Of a stretch of 64,000 bases of DNA, positions 15,926 through 25,637 are shown piece by piece; within the stretch, counting starts at the first letter, position 1; each line of letters begins with the position of its first letter. The stretch covers positions 248,001 through 312,000 of the forward strand of contig NZ_FQTU01000001.1 in NCBI RefSeq assembly GCF_900128885.1, written 5' to 3'. The notes under the pieces were generated by a model. It saw nothing but the letters and a program-made list of their open reading frames with translations. It ran no database searches and had not been told where the DNA came from. The stretch is from Alkalibacter saccharofermentans DSM 14828 (GTDB lineage: Bacteria; Bacillota; Clostridia; Eubacteriales; Alkalibacteraceae). A program made the translations under genes and the position numbers.

Positions 15926-17140
15926 TTATTGATTGAACATCACATTCTCATTTTCAAATAGCACCTTGATCAAATATACCAAGGCAACTCCCACCATGAG
16001 CGAAACCCCTATATTCAAAGCCAAACCCAGGGCAGTCATCTCAAAGCTCAAGACGCTTTTTAAGGCTACGATGCTTCCGTAAACAGGTATTGCGTACTCA
16101 AAGAGCTCTGGGGATTGCATTGAGTACATATTGCTGAAAGCTGCTATCATTACCATGAAATATATAGGCATCAGGTAAGTGCCCGCTTCCTTGACATTTT
16201 TTGCAACAACAGAAGCAGCACTGATCATTCCGACAAAAATTATCTCCATGGATATCAGTATTCCCAATATCATAAGATAATCCACTGCTTTGTAGTTCAC
16301 ATAATCCGTTATATTCATGCCCATTCCCCCTGCAAATGATCCAGCCAACAGAGGCAGTGCTATGATAATTCCCACAAGGGAAGATAGCGCGCTCAAAAAT
16401 GCCAGTATCCCCAAACTTATTACCTTCCCGAATGCTATTACTTCCCTCTTTACTGGAGTCATCAGTAATGTCGCCATGGTACCTCTTTCCTTTTCTCCTG
16501 CGATAGAGTCCGGTCCCAATGACATTGCTCCGGCAAACAAGAAAATGGTAATCAGCATGGGGAGCAGCATCGACAGAAGTCTTCCTGAAGCCCTCTTCTC
16601 ATCTACTATCACCTGTTCCGGGTTATTCATGTTAAGCTCAAATATACTGGCGTAAGCTTCATCTCCCATTCTGATTCCCAGCATTTGGTTTTCGTATTGA
16701 GTGAGTATGTCTCTAACCATGTAGAAAGCTGAAGATGAGTAATCCTCACTTGAATTGTGATACGTGTTTACATAAGGAGCAGCCATCGAGGTGTAGTTCA
16801 TGACTTTTTCTTCAAAATCAGGATCAAACTCGATCATTACCTCGATGTCTCCCGCCCTAATATTTTCCTTAACGCCTTCCATTTCATCCCTAGCGGCAAC
16901 TGTGACTTGCGAACCGGTTGCTCTAATCGCACCCACCACATCTTCAGGTGCCTGTACAGCAACTATTCTGGAAGTATGGGCTTCAATATCCTCCATCATC
17001 CCGCTGGCACCCATGCCTATGATGCCGTAAAGCACCACAAGCATGATAGGCGGAAGAATCAACGTTGTGAATATCAGCCTTTTATCCGTAAAAACTCTCT
17101 TTAGCTCTTTTTTTATTATTACTCCAATCATCTCAAGCAT
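15926..17140 (-). CDS. ABC-2 type (NatB-like) exporter permease
   Basis: Membrane subunit of an ABC exporter (404 aa from the start chosen). One N-terminal helix (LIFTTLILPPIMLVVLYGIIG) is followed by a roughly 180-residue extracytoplasmic domain and five or six C-terminal membrane segments beginning near LLSMLLPMLITIFLFAGAM; PDSIAGEKERGTMATLLMTP is typical of NatB-like permeases. ATG at 17140 is supported by AGGAGGTG and overlaps the ATPase stop by 8 bp. NatAB of Bacillus exports Na+, but relatives move other compounds, so the substrate is uncertain. Confidence 0.85.
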   Translation of the reverse strand: MLEMIGVIIKKELKRVFTDKRLIFTTLILPPIMLVVLYGIIGMGASGMMEDIEAHTSRIVAVQAPEDVVGAIRATGSQVTVAARDEMEGVKENIRAGDIEVMIEFDPDFEEKVMNYTSMAAPYVNTYHNSSEDYSSSAFYMVRDILTQYENQMLGIRMGDEAYASIFELNMNNPEQVIVDEKRASGRLLSMLLPMLITIFLFAGAMSLGPDSIAGEKERGTMATLLMTPVKREVIAFGKVISLGILAFLSALSSLVGIIIALPLLAGSFAGGMGMNITDYVNYKAVDYLMILGILISMEIIFVGMISAASVVAKNVKEAGTYLMPIYFMVMIAAFSNMYSMQSPELFEYAIPVYGSIVALKSVLSFEMTALGLALNIGVSLMVGVALVYLIKVLFENENVMFNQ

Positions 17141-17918
17141 TTGCTGCACCTCCTGAAGCCTGGTCGAAATAGAGCTTGAAAAATGCCTCTTCAAGATTTT
17201 TCTGGCCTGTATTCCTGCAAATTTCTTCAGTAGTTCCTTCTATGCTTAGTTTTCCGTCAAGCATAATTGCAATCTTGTCGCAAAGCTTTTCTGCCACGTC
17301 CATTATGTGAGTAGATATTATAACGGTTTTCCCCACTTCTTTCATCTCCAGGAGATAATCGGTAACGCTCTTGGCAGTAATAATATCCAGTCCATTTGTA
17401 GGCTCGTCAAAGATTATCACCTTCGGATCATGAACAAGGCTGATTGCAATGGACAGCTTCTGCTTCATGCCTGTGGACAATTCCCCTATTGCCATGTTTT
17501 CGAAATCCGAAACGCCAAACCTCTTAAAAAGCTCTTCTTTCCTTCTGTAAATCGCACCAGTATCCATTCCATGCAGCTTTCCGAAATACTCGATGGTATA
17601 AGCAGGTGTGAAATGAGTATCCAGTTTCAATTCATTTGTCAGAAAGCAGATTTTTTTTCTGACCATTTCAGGATTCGCTTCAACAATTATGCCTTCTACA
17701 TTTATTTCTCCTTCTGTAGGCTTGATAAGAGTGGATATGCATCTTAATGTGGTGGTTTTGCCTGCTCCGTTGGGGCCTAGAAGCCCGAAGATTTGACCCT
17801 GTTCAGCTTTAAAGGACAGACCGTCTACAGCTATTTTTTCTCTTTGCTTAGTTTTTTCTTTCTTCATGTCTTTTTTGCTTAGCTTGAAAATTTTTTTTAG
17901 ATTTTTCACTTCAACCAT
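17133..17918 (-). CDS. ABC exporter ATPase (NatA-like)
   Basis: ATP-binding subunit (261 aa) pairing with the overlapping permease gene. Walker A is GPNGAGKTTT, the signature is ELSTGMKQKLS, Walker B is VIIFDEPTNGLD and the switch histidine is in ISTHIMD. A Lys-rich insert (KLSKKDMKKEKTKQREK) follows the first strand, as in some NatA proteins. AGGAGGCG precedes the start. The pair forms its own two-gene unit between the nitroreductase-like gene and the tetrapyrrole operon. Confidence 0.9.
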   Translation of the reverse strand: MVEVKNLKKIFKLSKKDMKKEKTKQREKIAVDGLSFKAEQGQIFGLLGPNGAGKTTTLRCISTLIKPTEGEINVEGIIVEANPEMVRKKICFLTNELKLDTHFTPAYTIEYFGKLHGMDTGAIYRRKEELFKRFGVSDFENMAIGELSTGMKQKLSIAISLVHDPKVIIFDEPTNGLDIITAKSVTDYLLEMKEVGKTVIISTHIMDVAEKLCDKIAIMLDGKLSIEGTTEEICRNTGQKNLEEAFFKLYFDQASGGAANA

Positions 17919-18007
17919 ATTATCGCCTCCTAGCTTCCATATACAATGATAACAGCATTTTAAAATTCCTTAAACCTGAACAGTATATTTTAATTAATTT
18001 TTAATAT

Positions 18008-18033
18008 ATAAAAACCTCCAATTGACTTGGAGG
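18008..18033 (-). terminator. Terminator of the tetrapyrrole/cobalamin operon
   Basis: CCTCCAA and TTGGAGG (18015-18021, 18027-18033) form a stem followed on the minus strand by TTTTTAT, three bases after the cbiB stop codon. Confidence 0.85.
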
Positions 18034-18035
18034 CA

Positions 18036-18989
18036 TCATGACCAAAATATAAATATTGATATTATCAATACAAACGATATAGAAGCGATATACATCATCT
18101 TGATTGTTTTATGGATATCACCGGCTTCGGCACTTCTTCCATCATCTCCTATTGTAGGCTTGTATACAGATACTCCCCAATAGTCGTGAACCCCGCCTAG
18201 CTTTATGTTCAAAGCACCTGCAACCGCGCTTTCGGACCATGCTGAATTTGGACTCTTGTGATTGCCGTGATCTCTAGCAAGTATTTTCCAAGCATTTTTA
18301 TAGTCGTATCTTAAAACATAGGCAGCTATAACCATCAATGCGCCGCAGATTCTTGCAGGGAGGTAATTTAACAAGTCATCAGCCTTAGCTGAAGCTTTTC
18401 CTATATATTCGTATTTTTCAGTTCTATAACCCACCATGGAATCAAGGGTGCTGACAGCTTTAAAGACCATAGCTCCAATCGGACCTAAAAGCAAGATATA
18501 AAACATGGGTGATATTACCCCATCAGTTGTATTCTCGGCAATGGTTTCTATTGCCGCCTTTACTACCTCTTCCTCCGACAGATTATCCGTATCCCTGCCA
18601 ACAATATGAGACACTCTTTTTCTTCCTTGCTCCAGACTCTTTGCCAATTCATCTTTAACCTGAATCCCCTCAAAATGAAGTGATCTGATAGATAAGGTTG
18701 TATATGCTAAAAACACCTTTGCTCCAAATCCTAAAGAGGGATTTATCGACTTTGAAACGATAAGAATACACCAAGTTATCCCGGCAGTAAATAATGCTGT
18801 ATCTAAAAGCAAAGCGACACCCGCCAAAGTCTCCATTTTTTTGCCTTTAAAATACTTACGTATAAGTTTTTCCTCAAAACTTATGAACTTGCCTATTATC
18901 CTGACCGGATGGTAAAACCAATAAGGATCGCCTATCATAAAATCCAGCAATAGAGCGAGTACCAATATAATAATGTTCTCCTTAATCAT
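18036..18989 (-). CDS. cbiB: Adenosylcobinamide-phosphate synthase CbiB
   Basis: A membrane enzyme that attaches aminopropanol phosphate to adenosylcobyric acid (317 aa). Several hydrophobic segments are visible, with family blocks DFMIGDPYWFYHPVRIIGK near the N terminus, ETIAENTTDGVISPMFY mid-protein and DHGNHKSPNSAWSESAVAGA late. The start is ATG at 18989, with GGAGG five bases upstream, overlapping the preceding stop as ATGA. It is the last gene of the operon, directly after cobD, which makes its aminopropanol phosphate substrate. Confidence 0.93.
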   Translation of the reverse strand: MIKENIIILVLALLLDFMIGDPYWFYHPVRIIGKFISFEEKLIRKYFKGKKMETLAGVALLLDTALFTAGITWCILIVSKSINPSLGFGAKVFLAYTTLSIRSLHFEGIQVKDELAKSLEQGRKRVSHIVGRDTDNLSEEEVVKAAIETIAENTTDGVISPMFYILLLGPIGAMVFKAVSTLDSMVGYRTEKYEYIGKASAKADDLLNYLPARICGALMVIAAYVLRYDYKNAWKILARDHGNHKSPNSAWSESAVAGALNIKLGGVHDYWGVSVYKPTIGDDGRSAEAGDIHKTIKMMYIASISFVLIISIFIFWS

Positions 18990-20068
18990 GTCGTCCTCCA
19001 AGTAGGCTTTGACAATATTGTTTCTAAATACTCCACCAGCATGGAATTTTCTTTTTCACTTTTGACCCCAACCCTAAAGTATCTATCCCCTAGACACTCG
19101 TAGTTGGAACAGTTTCTTATCAGGACATTTTTTTCTTTCAGCTTCATTTCGATATAATCGAGACTCACTGCTTCATCGTTTATTTTTACTAAAAGATAGT
19201 TGGCCTCAGAATCAAACACTGTAAAACCAAGTCGAGAAATATCACTTGATAATTTCTTTCTTAGCAGCCTGTTCATTCCCGCTGACTCATTTGCAAAAGC
19301 CTTCAAAGAAGGCAAAGCTCTGCTCGCACCTACAGCTTGAGCAGACAGAGACCATGGCATCATGTACTTTTCATATGTTTTTATCATATTTTCACAAGCC
19401 AATGCATAGCCGAGCCTAACTCCTGGTATGGAAAACATTTTTGTGAATGATCCCATTATGACCAAAGAAGAGTACTTATCAATCAAATCTCTCGCTGAAT
19501 TCTCCTCGCAATAGTCTATAAATGCTTCGTCCAGCACCACTACTGCTCCGGACTTTTCGCTGCATTCCAATATTTCCAAAAGAATTCTTCTTTCGACTAT
19601 ATTTCCAAGAGGATTAGACGGAGAGCATATGAAAATCATTCCTTTATTCACGATTTCTTTTTTTATTCTATCAACATCCCATATGATTTCGTCCTTTTGA
19701 AACATGGGTATATGAACTATATCAGCTCCTGATTTCAAGGCAAGCCTCTTATATTCTGCAAAGGAGGGTTCAATTATAATCGCCTTAGTCGGTCTCTCAT
19801 GTTCTACTACCAGCTGAAGTGCACCTATTCCTCCATTTGTGGGCAAGACTTTGCTAATATCACATCCTAGAAAATCTGCTATATTCTCTTTAGCCTCCCT
19901 CATCTTTTGGTCTGGATAAAAGCCTATTTCATTTATAGATTTTTTAATTTCCCGCAACATCCTATCCGGAGCGCCTCGAGGATTAAGATTGGCTGAAAAA
20001 TCAATCCAATCGGAAGGATTTTCCCCTTGCCATACATCTCCTCCGTGGCAAAAGCTTTTCGTCGTCAC
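18986..20068 (-). CDS. cobD: Threonine-phosphate decarboxylase CobD
   Basis: A PLP enzyme that converts threonine phosphate to aminopropanol phosphate for the cobalamin nucleotide loop (360 aa). The fold is that of histidinol-phosphate aminotransferases; the PLP lysine is in MGSFTKMFSIPGVRLGYA (Lys210 from this start) and the cofactor Asp is in VVLDEAFIDYCEE. The N-terminal FCHGGDVWQGENPSDWIDFSANLNPRG block is characteristic of CobD rather than HisC. GTG at 20068 is preferred, with GAGAGG eight bases before it; GTG at 20077 overlaps that site. The neighbour cbiB supports the call. Confidence 0.9.
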   Translation of the reverse strand: MTTKSFCHGGDVWQGENPSDWIDFSANLNPRGAPDRMLREIKKSINEIGFYPDQKMREAKENIADFLGCDISKVLPTNGGIGALQLVVEHERPTKAIIIEPSFAEYKRLALKSGADIVHIPMFQKDEIIWDVDRIKKEIVNKGMIFICSPSNPLGNIVERRILLEILECSEKSGAVVVLDEAFIDYCEENSARDLIDKYSSLVIMGSFTKMFSIPGVRLGYALACENMIKTYEKYMMPWSLSAQAVGASRALPSLKAFANESAGMNRLLRKKLSSDISRLGFTVFDSEANYLLVKINDEAVSLDYIEMKLKEKNVLIRNCSNYECLGDRYFRVGVKSEKENSMLVEYLETILSKPTWRTT

Positions 20069-20111
20069 TGTCGTCACCTCTCAAAATGTTTTTGTCAAAT
20101 CAATCTTATCT

Positions 20112-20927
20112 TCAACTGATTTTTTCTATGCCATCCATGGCTTCTTTAACATGTCGTATAAAAATTTTTATGATGCCGTCGATTTCTCCCAAACCTTTAA
20201 CTGACCCTTCTACAGAGAATCCGTTGCTTTCCAGAACTGACTTCAATGACTCATCACTTGAACCATAAATATCTTCAAGGATGTGTTTTCCCGCTGAAAT
20301 CATAAGGGGCAACAGCCTCACATCATCAATCTTTTTTTCTTTGAGATTCATTAAAAGACTGTCAAAGCCGGAATTTCTCTTTAAAGTCTCGATATGAACA
20401 TCCTCAAAGCCTTCGTTGTTAAAGATAACCTTTAAATCCCGATATGCTTGATTTCCCCTATGGGCAGACCCATGTCCTATAAAAATCGTATGTTTTCCGT
20501 CTTTTAAGCCATATTCGTTATCTAGTGCTGCAATCAGTTCTATAAAGTCCAACCTTGAACTTAGCAGTGGCCTTCCGATCGAAATCTTCTTGAATCTCCC
20601 CTTAAAATCCATAGCGCTACAAATAATCTTTTCAAACTCTAAACCTTCTATCACTTGAATCGGCTGAATGATTATCTCTTTATAATCCTCAGCCATAAGC
20701 TTTGACAATGCTTCAGCTGTGGTGTGTGCAGCGTCCTTATTTTCAGCCTTGGAAATTGATGTTCTTGAAGTAAACGCCCTTCTTACAATCACATTAGACC
20801 AATTATCGGTTATTGCTTTTTCAATGGAATCTAAGTTCTTTTCATTTGTTTTTTTGCAGCTGGTTCCTACGCTCACAATCAACAAGGCCTTCTTATTGCT
20901 GATTTTGGATAAATTATCTTTATTCAT
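20112..20927 (-). CDS. cbiK: Sirohydrochlorin cobaltochelatase CbiK
   Basis: Inserts cobalt into sirohydrochlorin at the start of the anaerobic, early-cobalt cobalamin route (271 aa, normal for CbiK). The two metal-handling histidines are visible as His152 in IGHGSAHRGNQAY and His215 in MISAGKHILEDIYG. The substrate-side block is IIIQPIQVIEGLEFEKI. There is no signal peptide, so it acts in the cytoplasm. Its place behind the uroporphyrinogen genes matches the pathway order. A ferrochelatase role for siroheme is possible in relatives. Confidence 0.92.
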   Translation of the reverse strand: MNKDNLSKISNKKALLIVSVGTSCKKTNEKNLDSIEKAITDNWSNVIVRRAFTSRTSISKAENKDAAHTTAEALSKLMAEDYKEIIIQPIQVIEGLEFEKIICSAMDFKGRFKKISIGRPLLSSRLDFIELIAALDNEYGLKDGKHTIFIGHGSAHRGNQAYRDLKVIFNNEGFEDVHIETLKRNSGFDSLLMNLKEKKIDDVRLLPLMISAGKHILEDIYGSSDESLKSVLESNGFSVEGSVKGLGEIDGIIKIFIRHVKEAMDGIEKIS

Positions 20928-20943
20928 AAGTCACCTGCTTGAA

Positions 20944-22236
20944 TTATTCGCCTGCTAGCCTTAACGCATTAACATTTGCTTTGATTGTCAAATTAAGATC
21001 CTCATCAGTATGAGCTGCTGAAAGAAACAACCCTTCATATTGAGATGGTGGAAATAATATCCCTTGACTGAGCATCTTTTTAAAATACCTAGCATAGATT
21101 TTGGTATCTGATGTCATTACTTGAGCAAATGTAGTTACCGGGCTATCCGTCATGAACATGCTCAACATGCCCTTAACCCTGTTAACCGTCACAGGTATCT
21201 TCCCGGATTTTGCCCCTTCCACGAGACCCTCTTCCAATCTGATGGCCCTGTCTTCCAGCTGAGAATATATTTGAGGATTTCTATTTAAGTAGCTTAAGAG
21301 GTTGAGCCCCAAATGGACTGCAAGAGGATTGCCTGACAAGGTTCCTGCCTGATAAACGTCTCCTAAAGGAGCGACTTCGCTCATTATCTCTCTTTTCCCC
21401 CCGTATGCGCCTACCGGGAGACCTCCACCGATAACTTTTCCAAAGCAGACTAAATCAGGTTCAATACCATAATATCCAGCTGCTCCATCTAACCCCAGAC
21501 GAAATCCGGTGATCACCTCGTCAAAAATCAATAAGGTTCCGTTTTCTCTAGTTATTTTTCTTAAAGCAGAGATAAATTCCCTCTCCCCTTCCACAACTCC
21601 CATATTTCCTGCCACCGGCTCAATTATGACACCTGCTATTTCAGGTCCAAATTCTTCAAAGCACTTCTCAACGCTTTTAAAGTCGTTGTACGTTGCCACT
21701 AGAGTGTCTTTGGCGATGTCCTCCGTCACCCCTTTGCTCGTAGGAATATTAAAGGTTAACGCCCCAGATCCGCTTTTGACCAATAAACCGTCAAAGTGGC
21801 CATGGTAACAGCCTTCGAATTTAAGTATTTTACTTCTCTCGGTATAGCCTCTAGCAAGCCGGATAGCGCTCATAGTCGCTTCCGTTCCGGAGTTCACCAT
21901 CCTGACCATCTGTGCAGCGGGATACATGGATGATATTAGTTCAGCCAGTTCAATCTCCTTCTTTGTTGAAAGCCCATAGCTTATGCCTCCCTCAAATACA
22001 TCCATGACTCCTTTGTGGACTTCAGGATTTGCATGTCCGAGTATCAACGGTCCCCAGCTTGATATATAGTCTATATATACATTTCCGTCTTCATCAGTTA
22101 TTTTGCTTCCCGAAGCGCTTTTAGCAAACAGAGCTGTCATCTCTACGCTTTTAAACGCCCGTACGGGACTATTGACCCCTCCCGGCATGACTTTTTCAGC
22201 TCTTTCAAAGAGCTCTTCCGATCTATCGAATTTCAT
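20944..22236 (-). CDS. hemL: Glutamate-1-semialdehyde 2,1-aminomutase
   Basis: Converts glutamate-1-semialdehyde to 5-aminolevulinate, the second step of the C5 pathway (430 aa). Class-III aminotransferase fold, with PLP Lys267 in LVCFGKVIGGGLPVGAYGG and the Asp of LLIFDEVITGFR binding the cofactor nitrogen. The N-terminal VMPGGVNSPVRAFKSV is a hallmark of HemL. It lies 13 bp after hemB. Together with hemA it shows that tetrapyrroles start from glutamyl-tRNA here. Confidence 0.96.
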   Translation of the reverse strand: MKFDRSEELFERAEKVMPGGVNSPVRAFKSVEMTALFAKSASGSKITDEDGNVYIDYISSWGPLILGHANPEVHKGVMDVFEGGISYGLSTKKEIELAELISSMYPAAQMVRMVNSGTEATMSAIRLARGYTERSKILKFEGCYHGHFDGLLVKSGSGALTFNIPTSKGVTEDIAKDTLVATYNDFKSVEKCFEEFGPEIAGVIIEPVAGNMGVVEGEREFISALRKITRENGTLLIFDEVITGFRLGLDGAAGYYGIEPDLVCFGKVIGGGLPVGAYGGKREIMSEVAPLGDVYQAGTLSGNPLAVHLGLNLLSYLNRNPQIYSQLEDRAIRLEEGLVEGAKSGKIPVTVNRVKGMLSMFMTDSPVTTFAQVMTSDTKIYARYFKKMLSQGILFPPSQYEGLFLSAAHTDEDLNLTIKANVNALRLAGE

Positions 22237-22249
22237 ATGAAAAATCCTC

Positions 22250-23221
22250 TCATTTTGATTTTAATGCAAATTCTTTCGCAAAATAAGTTATGATAATGTC
22301 GGCTCCCGCTCGTTTAATAGACAAAAGCGTCTCATTTATCACATCTAAACTCATTATTCCATTTTCAACCGCCATCTTAAGCATTGCATATTCACCACTT
22401 ACATTGTATGCAGCTACAGGAATATTTGTCTCCTGTTTGATTTTAGAAACAACATCCAAATAGGAAAGTGCCGGCTTGACCATCACTATATCCGCTCCTT
22501 CGTGTATATCAAGCTCTACTTCCTTGACAGCTTCTCTGATATTTCCCGGATCCATCTGATAGGCTTTTCTGTCTCCAAAGGCTGGCGCAGAATCCGCAGC
22601 GTCTCTGAAAGGTCCATAGAAGCTGGATGCATACTTTGCGCTATAGGCCATTATAGGTATGTCCTGATACCCCGCCAAATCCAGATTGGTTCTTATCTGC
22701 CCTATTCTGCCATCCATCATATCTGATGGTGCGATCATGTCTGCACCTGCTTTAGCGTGTGTCAATGCGATTTCTGAAAGAATATCCACGGTTTCATCGT
22801 TTCTTACCCGGCCCTTGTCATCTATGATTCCGCAATGACCATGAGAAGTGTATTCACATAAGCACACATCTGTGATTATATATATTTTATCCCGGTAAAC
22901 TTTCTTGAGGATTCTCACAGCCTTTTGAATGATTCCATCCATGCTTGATGCCTGGGAACCTTTATCGTCCTTATCAGCCGGTATTCCAAACAGCATAATC
23001 TTGTCAATCCCAATTTCTATAAGCTCGCTGCATTCTTCTACCAGGCTGTCAATAGAATATCTAAACTGCCCCGGCATTGACTTTATCTCCGTCTTTATTC
23101 CGTTTCCCTCCTGAACAAAAAGCGGGTAAACAAAATCTTCTTTCTTGAGATGAGTCTCCCTTGTCATTTTTCTTAAAATATCATTTCCTCTAAGTCTTCG
23201 AGGCCTTTTTGAAATATTCAT
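22250..23221 (-). CDS. hemB: Porphobilinogen synthase
   Basis: Condenses two 5-aminolevulinate molecules into porphobilinogen (323 aa). The catalytic lysines are Lys196 (MAYSAKYASSFYGPFRDA) and Lys249 (IVMVKPALSYLD). Cys120, Cys122 and Cys130 in DVCLCEYTSHGHCG mark the zinc-dependent type. Its ATG overlaps the cobA-hemD stop by 4 bp, preceded by AGGAGGT, so the two are translationally coupled. Confidence 0.96.
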   Translation of the reverse strand: MNISKRPRRLRGNDILRKMTRETHLKKEDFVYPLFVQEGNGIKTEIKSMPGQFRYSIDSLVEECSELIEIGIDKIMLFGIPADKDDKGSQASSMDGIIQKAVRILKKVYRDKIYIITDVCLCEYTSHGHCGIIDDKGRVRNDETVDILSEIALTHAKAGADMIAPSDMMDGRIGQIRTNLDLAGYQDIPIMAYSAKYASSFYGPFRDAADSAPAFGDRKAYQMDPGNIREAVKEVELDIHEGADIVMVKPALSYLDVVSKIKQETNIPVAAYNVSGEYAMLKMAVENGIMSLDVINETLLSIKRAGADIIITYFAKEFALKSK

Positions 23222-24735
23222 CGATTACCTCCTTGTGTTGCCGCAATAGCTTCGATTACCCCGTCTGTATCGAATGTTTTTGCTTCCCTCCAAACAGCAA
23301 GGCCATTTTCAGCAATTGTGCGACTTGTTATAGGACCAATAGACACAAGCTTTGTTTTTTCAAGCAAATATTTTTCATCCCCCAATATCTCGATTAAGTT
23401 CTTAACAGTGGATGAGCTAGTAAATGTCACATAGTCGATTTCGTTAGCTGCAAGTTTTTTGATTATGTCTTCTCTTTTATCATTTGTTTCTTCTTTTACT
23501 GCTTCATATATCCTTAGATCCTCTACAGTACAAAGCTTAGAAAGCTCCTTAGCTAAAAAATCCCTGGCATTTTCAGCTCTGGCAATAAGAATTTTTTCTT
23601 CTGGCCTTACTCTTTCGTACAAAGCATGGGCTAAAGACTCTGCAACAAAGCTCTCCGGAATCAAGTCAGGCTTTATATTATATTTTTCTAGCTCCTGTCC
23701 CGTTGCCTTGCCAATTACTGCAACCTTTACCCCTCCTAACTTTCTTGAATCGTATCCGGCTTCAAATAGATACTTGAAAAATATTTTCACCCCATTTTGG
23801 CTTGTAAATACCAACCATCCATAATCCTCAATATTAGGAATTCTGTCTTTAAGCTCGGCTATCGCTTTAGTCTCACGGATTTTAATAACCGGGAACTCCA
23901 AGCTTTGTCCACCTAGACTCTTGATTTTTTGAGACAACAGGCTGCTTTGCTCTCGTGCCCTTGTCACGAGAATTCTCTTGCCGAAAAGGGGCTTGCTCTC
24001 AAAAAAATTTAATTTATCCTTTAACTTCACCACATCGCCAACGACGATTATACCCGGTGAACCTATGTTTTTTTCTTTTGCTTTAAAGTATATGTTATCA
24101 AGCTCGCCTCTCACGCTTTTTTGCATGGGCGTGCTTGCCCAGTTTACAATTGCAACAGGAGTTTTTTTGTCCATTCCCTTTTCAATCAATTTTAATGCAA
24201 TTTGTTCAAGCTGTCCCATACCCATCAAAAAGACCAATGTCCCCTTTAACCTTGACAGAACATCCCAGTCCAGTTCCTCTTCTTCGTCTTTAAGGTGTCC
24301 GGTAATGACGTGAAAGCTAGAGGCATGATCTCTGTGAGTTATAGGTATCCCTCCGTAAGCCAAGCCCCCTATTGCTGAAGTTATTCCCGGCACTACCTCG
24401 AATTCTATGCCTCTGTCTGCGAGATATTCTCCTTCTTCACCGCCTCTTCCAAAAACATACGGGTCCCCGCCCTTTAACCTTGTGACGATTTTACCCTGAC
24501 ATGCTTTTTCGCAAATCATTTGGTTAATCTCATCCTGGGTTTTTGTATGATTTCTCGAAACCTTCCCCACGTAGATAAGCTCACAGTCTTTTGAAGCATG
24601 TCTCAGGAGCCCTTCACCTGCCAGCCTGTCGTAAACCAGCACATCGGCTTGAATAATAGTCTCCAGACCTCTCACAGTAATTAGCTTCTCGTCCCCTGGT
24701 CCCGCACCGGTAAGGTAAACCTTTCCTTTTTTCAT
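23218..24735 (-). CDS. Uroporphyrinogen-III C-methyltransferase/synthase fusion (CobA-HemD)
   Basis: A two-domain fusion (505 aa). Residues 1 to about 245 are the SAM-dependent methyltransferase that makes precorrin-2 (VYLTGAGPGDEKLITVRG, VTRLKGGDPYVFGRGGEE, VPGITSAIGG). From about 255 on is uroporphyrinogen-III synthase, which closes and inverts the macrocycle (ILVTRAREQSSLLSQKI, VFTSQNGVKIFFKYL, YVTFTSSSTVKNL). This fusion is common in clostridia. The gene overlaps hemC and hemB by 4 bp each. Linking synthase and methylase steers uroporphyrinogen III to siroheme and cobalamin. Confidence 0.95.
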   Translation of the reverse strand: MKKGKVYLTGAGPGDEKLITVRGLETIIQADVLVYDRLAGEGLLRHASKDCELIYVGKVSRNHTKTQDEINQMICEKACQGKIVTRLKGGDPYVFGRGGEEGEYLADRGIEFEVVPGITSAIGGLAYGGIPITHRDHASSFHVITGHLKDEEEELDWDVLSRLKGTLVFLMGMGQLEQIALKLIEKGMDKKTPVAIVNWASTPMQKSVRGELDNIYFKAKEKNIGSPGIIVVGDVVKLKDKLNFFESKPLFGKRILVTRAREQSSLLSQKIKSLGGQSLEFPVIKIRETKAIAELKDRIPNIEDYGWLVFTSQNGVKIFFKYLFEAGYDSRKLGGVKVAVIGKATGQELEKYNIKPDLIPESFVAESLAHALYERVRPEEKILIARAENARDFLAKELSKLCTVEDLRIYEAVKEETNDKREDIIKKLAANEIDYVTFTSSSTVKNLIEILGDEKYLLEKTKLVSIGPITSRTIAENGLAVWREAKTFDTDGVIEAIAATQGGNR

Positions 24736-25637
24736 TTGGGCATCTCCCCTTTGATAATCCTCGCGAGTTTTATTCCCAACATTTCTGCATCTTCAGCTTT
24801 TCCTTCAATTTTTCTTTTTACTAATATTTTGCCATCTTCATTCCCAAGCAGACCAACCAACAAAATGTTTTCACCCTCCACTTTGCATAAAGCGCCTATT
24901 GGCAGATGACAGCCACCGTCGATCTCCTTTAAGAATTCTCGCTCCGCACGTATCTGAACAGCTGATTCATAGTCCTCTACAAGCCTTAGTACATCATCGA
25001 GCTCTTTGTCGTTTTTTCTTATCTCGAGGCCAAGCGCCCCCTGGGCAGGTGCTGGAAGCATCAATTCTTCGTCCAGTAAAATGATGTTTTGCTTTATATC
25101 AGATTTTATTTTCAGTCGATTCAACCCTGCCGCTGCTATTACCAATCCATCGAGATTTTGTTCATACATTTTTCTGATTCTGGTGTCGATATTTCCTCTG
25201 ATAGGTACTATTTTAATATCCGGCCTGTAGCGTAAAAGCTGGTACTCTCTTCTCTTGCTTCCCGTGGCTATAACAGCACCCATAGGAAGTTCATCGAGGC
25301 CTTTACGCCCGTAATTCAATATGAGGGCATCTCTGGGATCTTCTCTTTTTGGAATGGCAGAAAACATAAGTTCCTCAGGGATGGCAGAAGGCATGTCCTT
25401 CATGCTGTGCACTGCTAAATCTATAGTCCCTTCTATAAGGCTTTCCTCAATTTCTTTTACAAAAACGCCTTTATCTCCTATCTTGTCGAGGCTTACATCT
25501 TGGATCTTGTCACCTGTAGTTTTTATGATCTTGATTTCATATTCAAATTCCTTGTGCTTTTCTTTCACGCTTTCGAGAAATATCTGGGCTTGAGCAATCG
25601 CCAACTTGCTGCCCCTGCTTCCAACTCTAATTTTCAT
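24732..25637 (-). CDS. hemC: Hydroxymethylbilane synthase
   Basis: Polymerises four porphobilinogens into hydroxymethylbilane (301 aa). IRVGSRGSKLAIAQAQIF opens the protein, VHSMKDMPS carries the catalytic region, and the dipyrromethane-cofactor cysteine is in EIDGGCHLPIGALC near residue 240. It overlaps the upstream gene by 11 bp and the downstream fusion gene by 4 bp. Confidence 0.96.
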   Translation of the reverse strand: MKIRVGSRGSKLAIAQAQIFLESVKEKHKEFEYEIKIIKTTGDKIQDVSLDKIGDKGVFVKEIEESLIEGTIDLAVHSMKDMPSAIPEELMFSAIPKREDPRDALILNYGRKGLDELPMGAVIATGSKRREYQLLRYRPDIKIVPIRGNIDTRIRKMYEQNLDGLVIAAAGLNRLKIKSDIKQNIILLDEELMLPAPAQGALGLEIRKNDKELDDVLRLVEDYESAVQIRAEREFLKEIDGGCHLPIGALCKVEGENILLVGLLGNEDGKILVKRKIEGKAEDAEMLGIKLARIIKGEMPK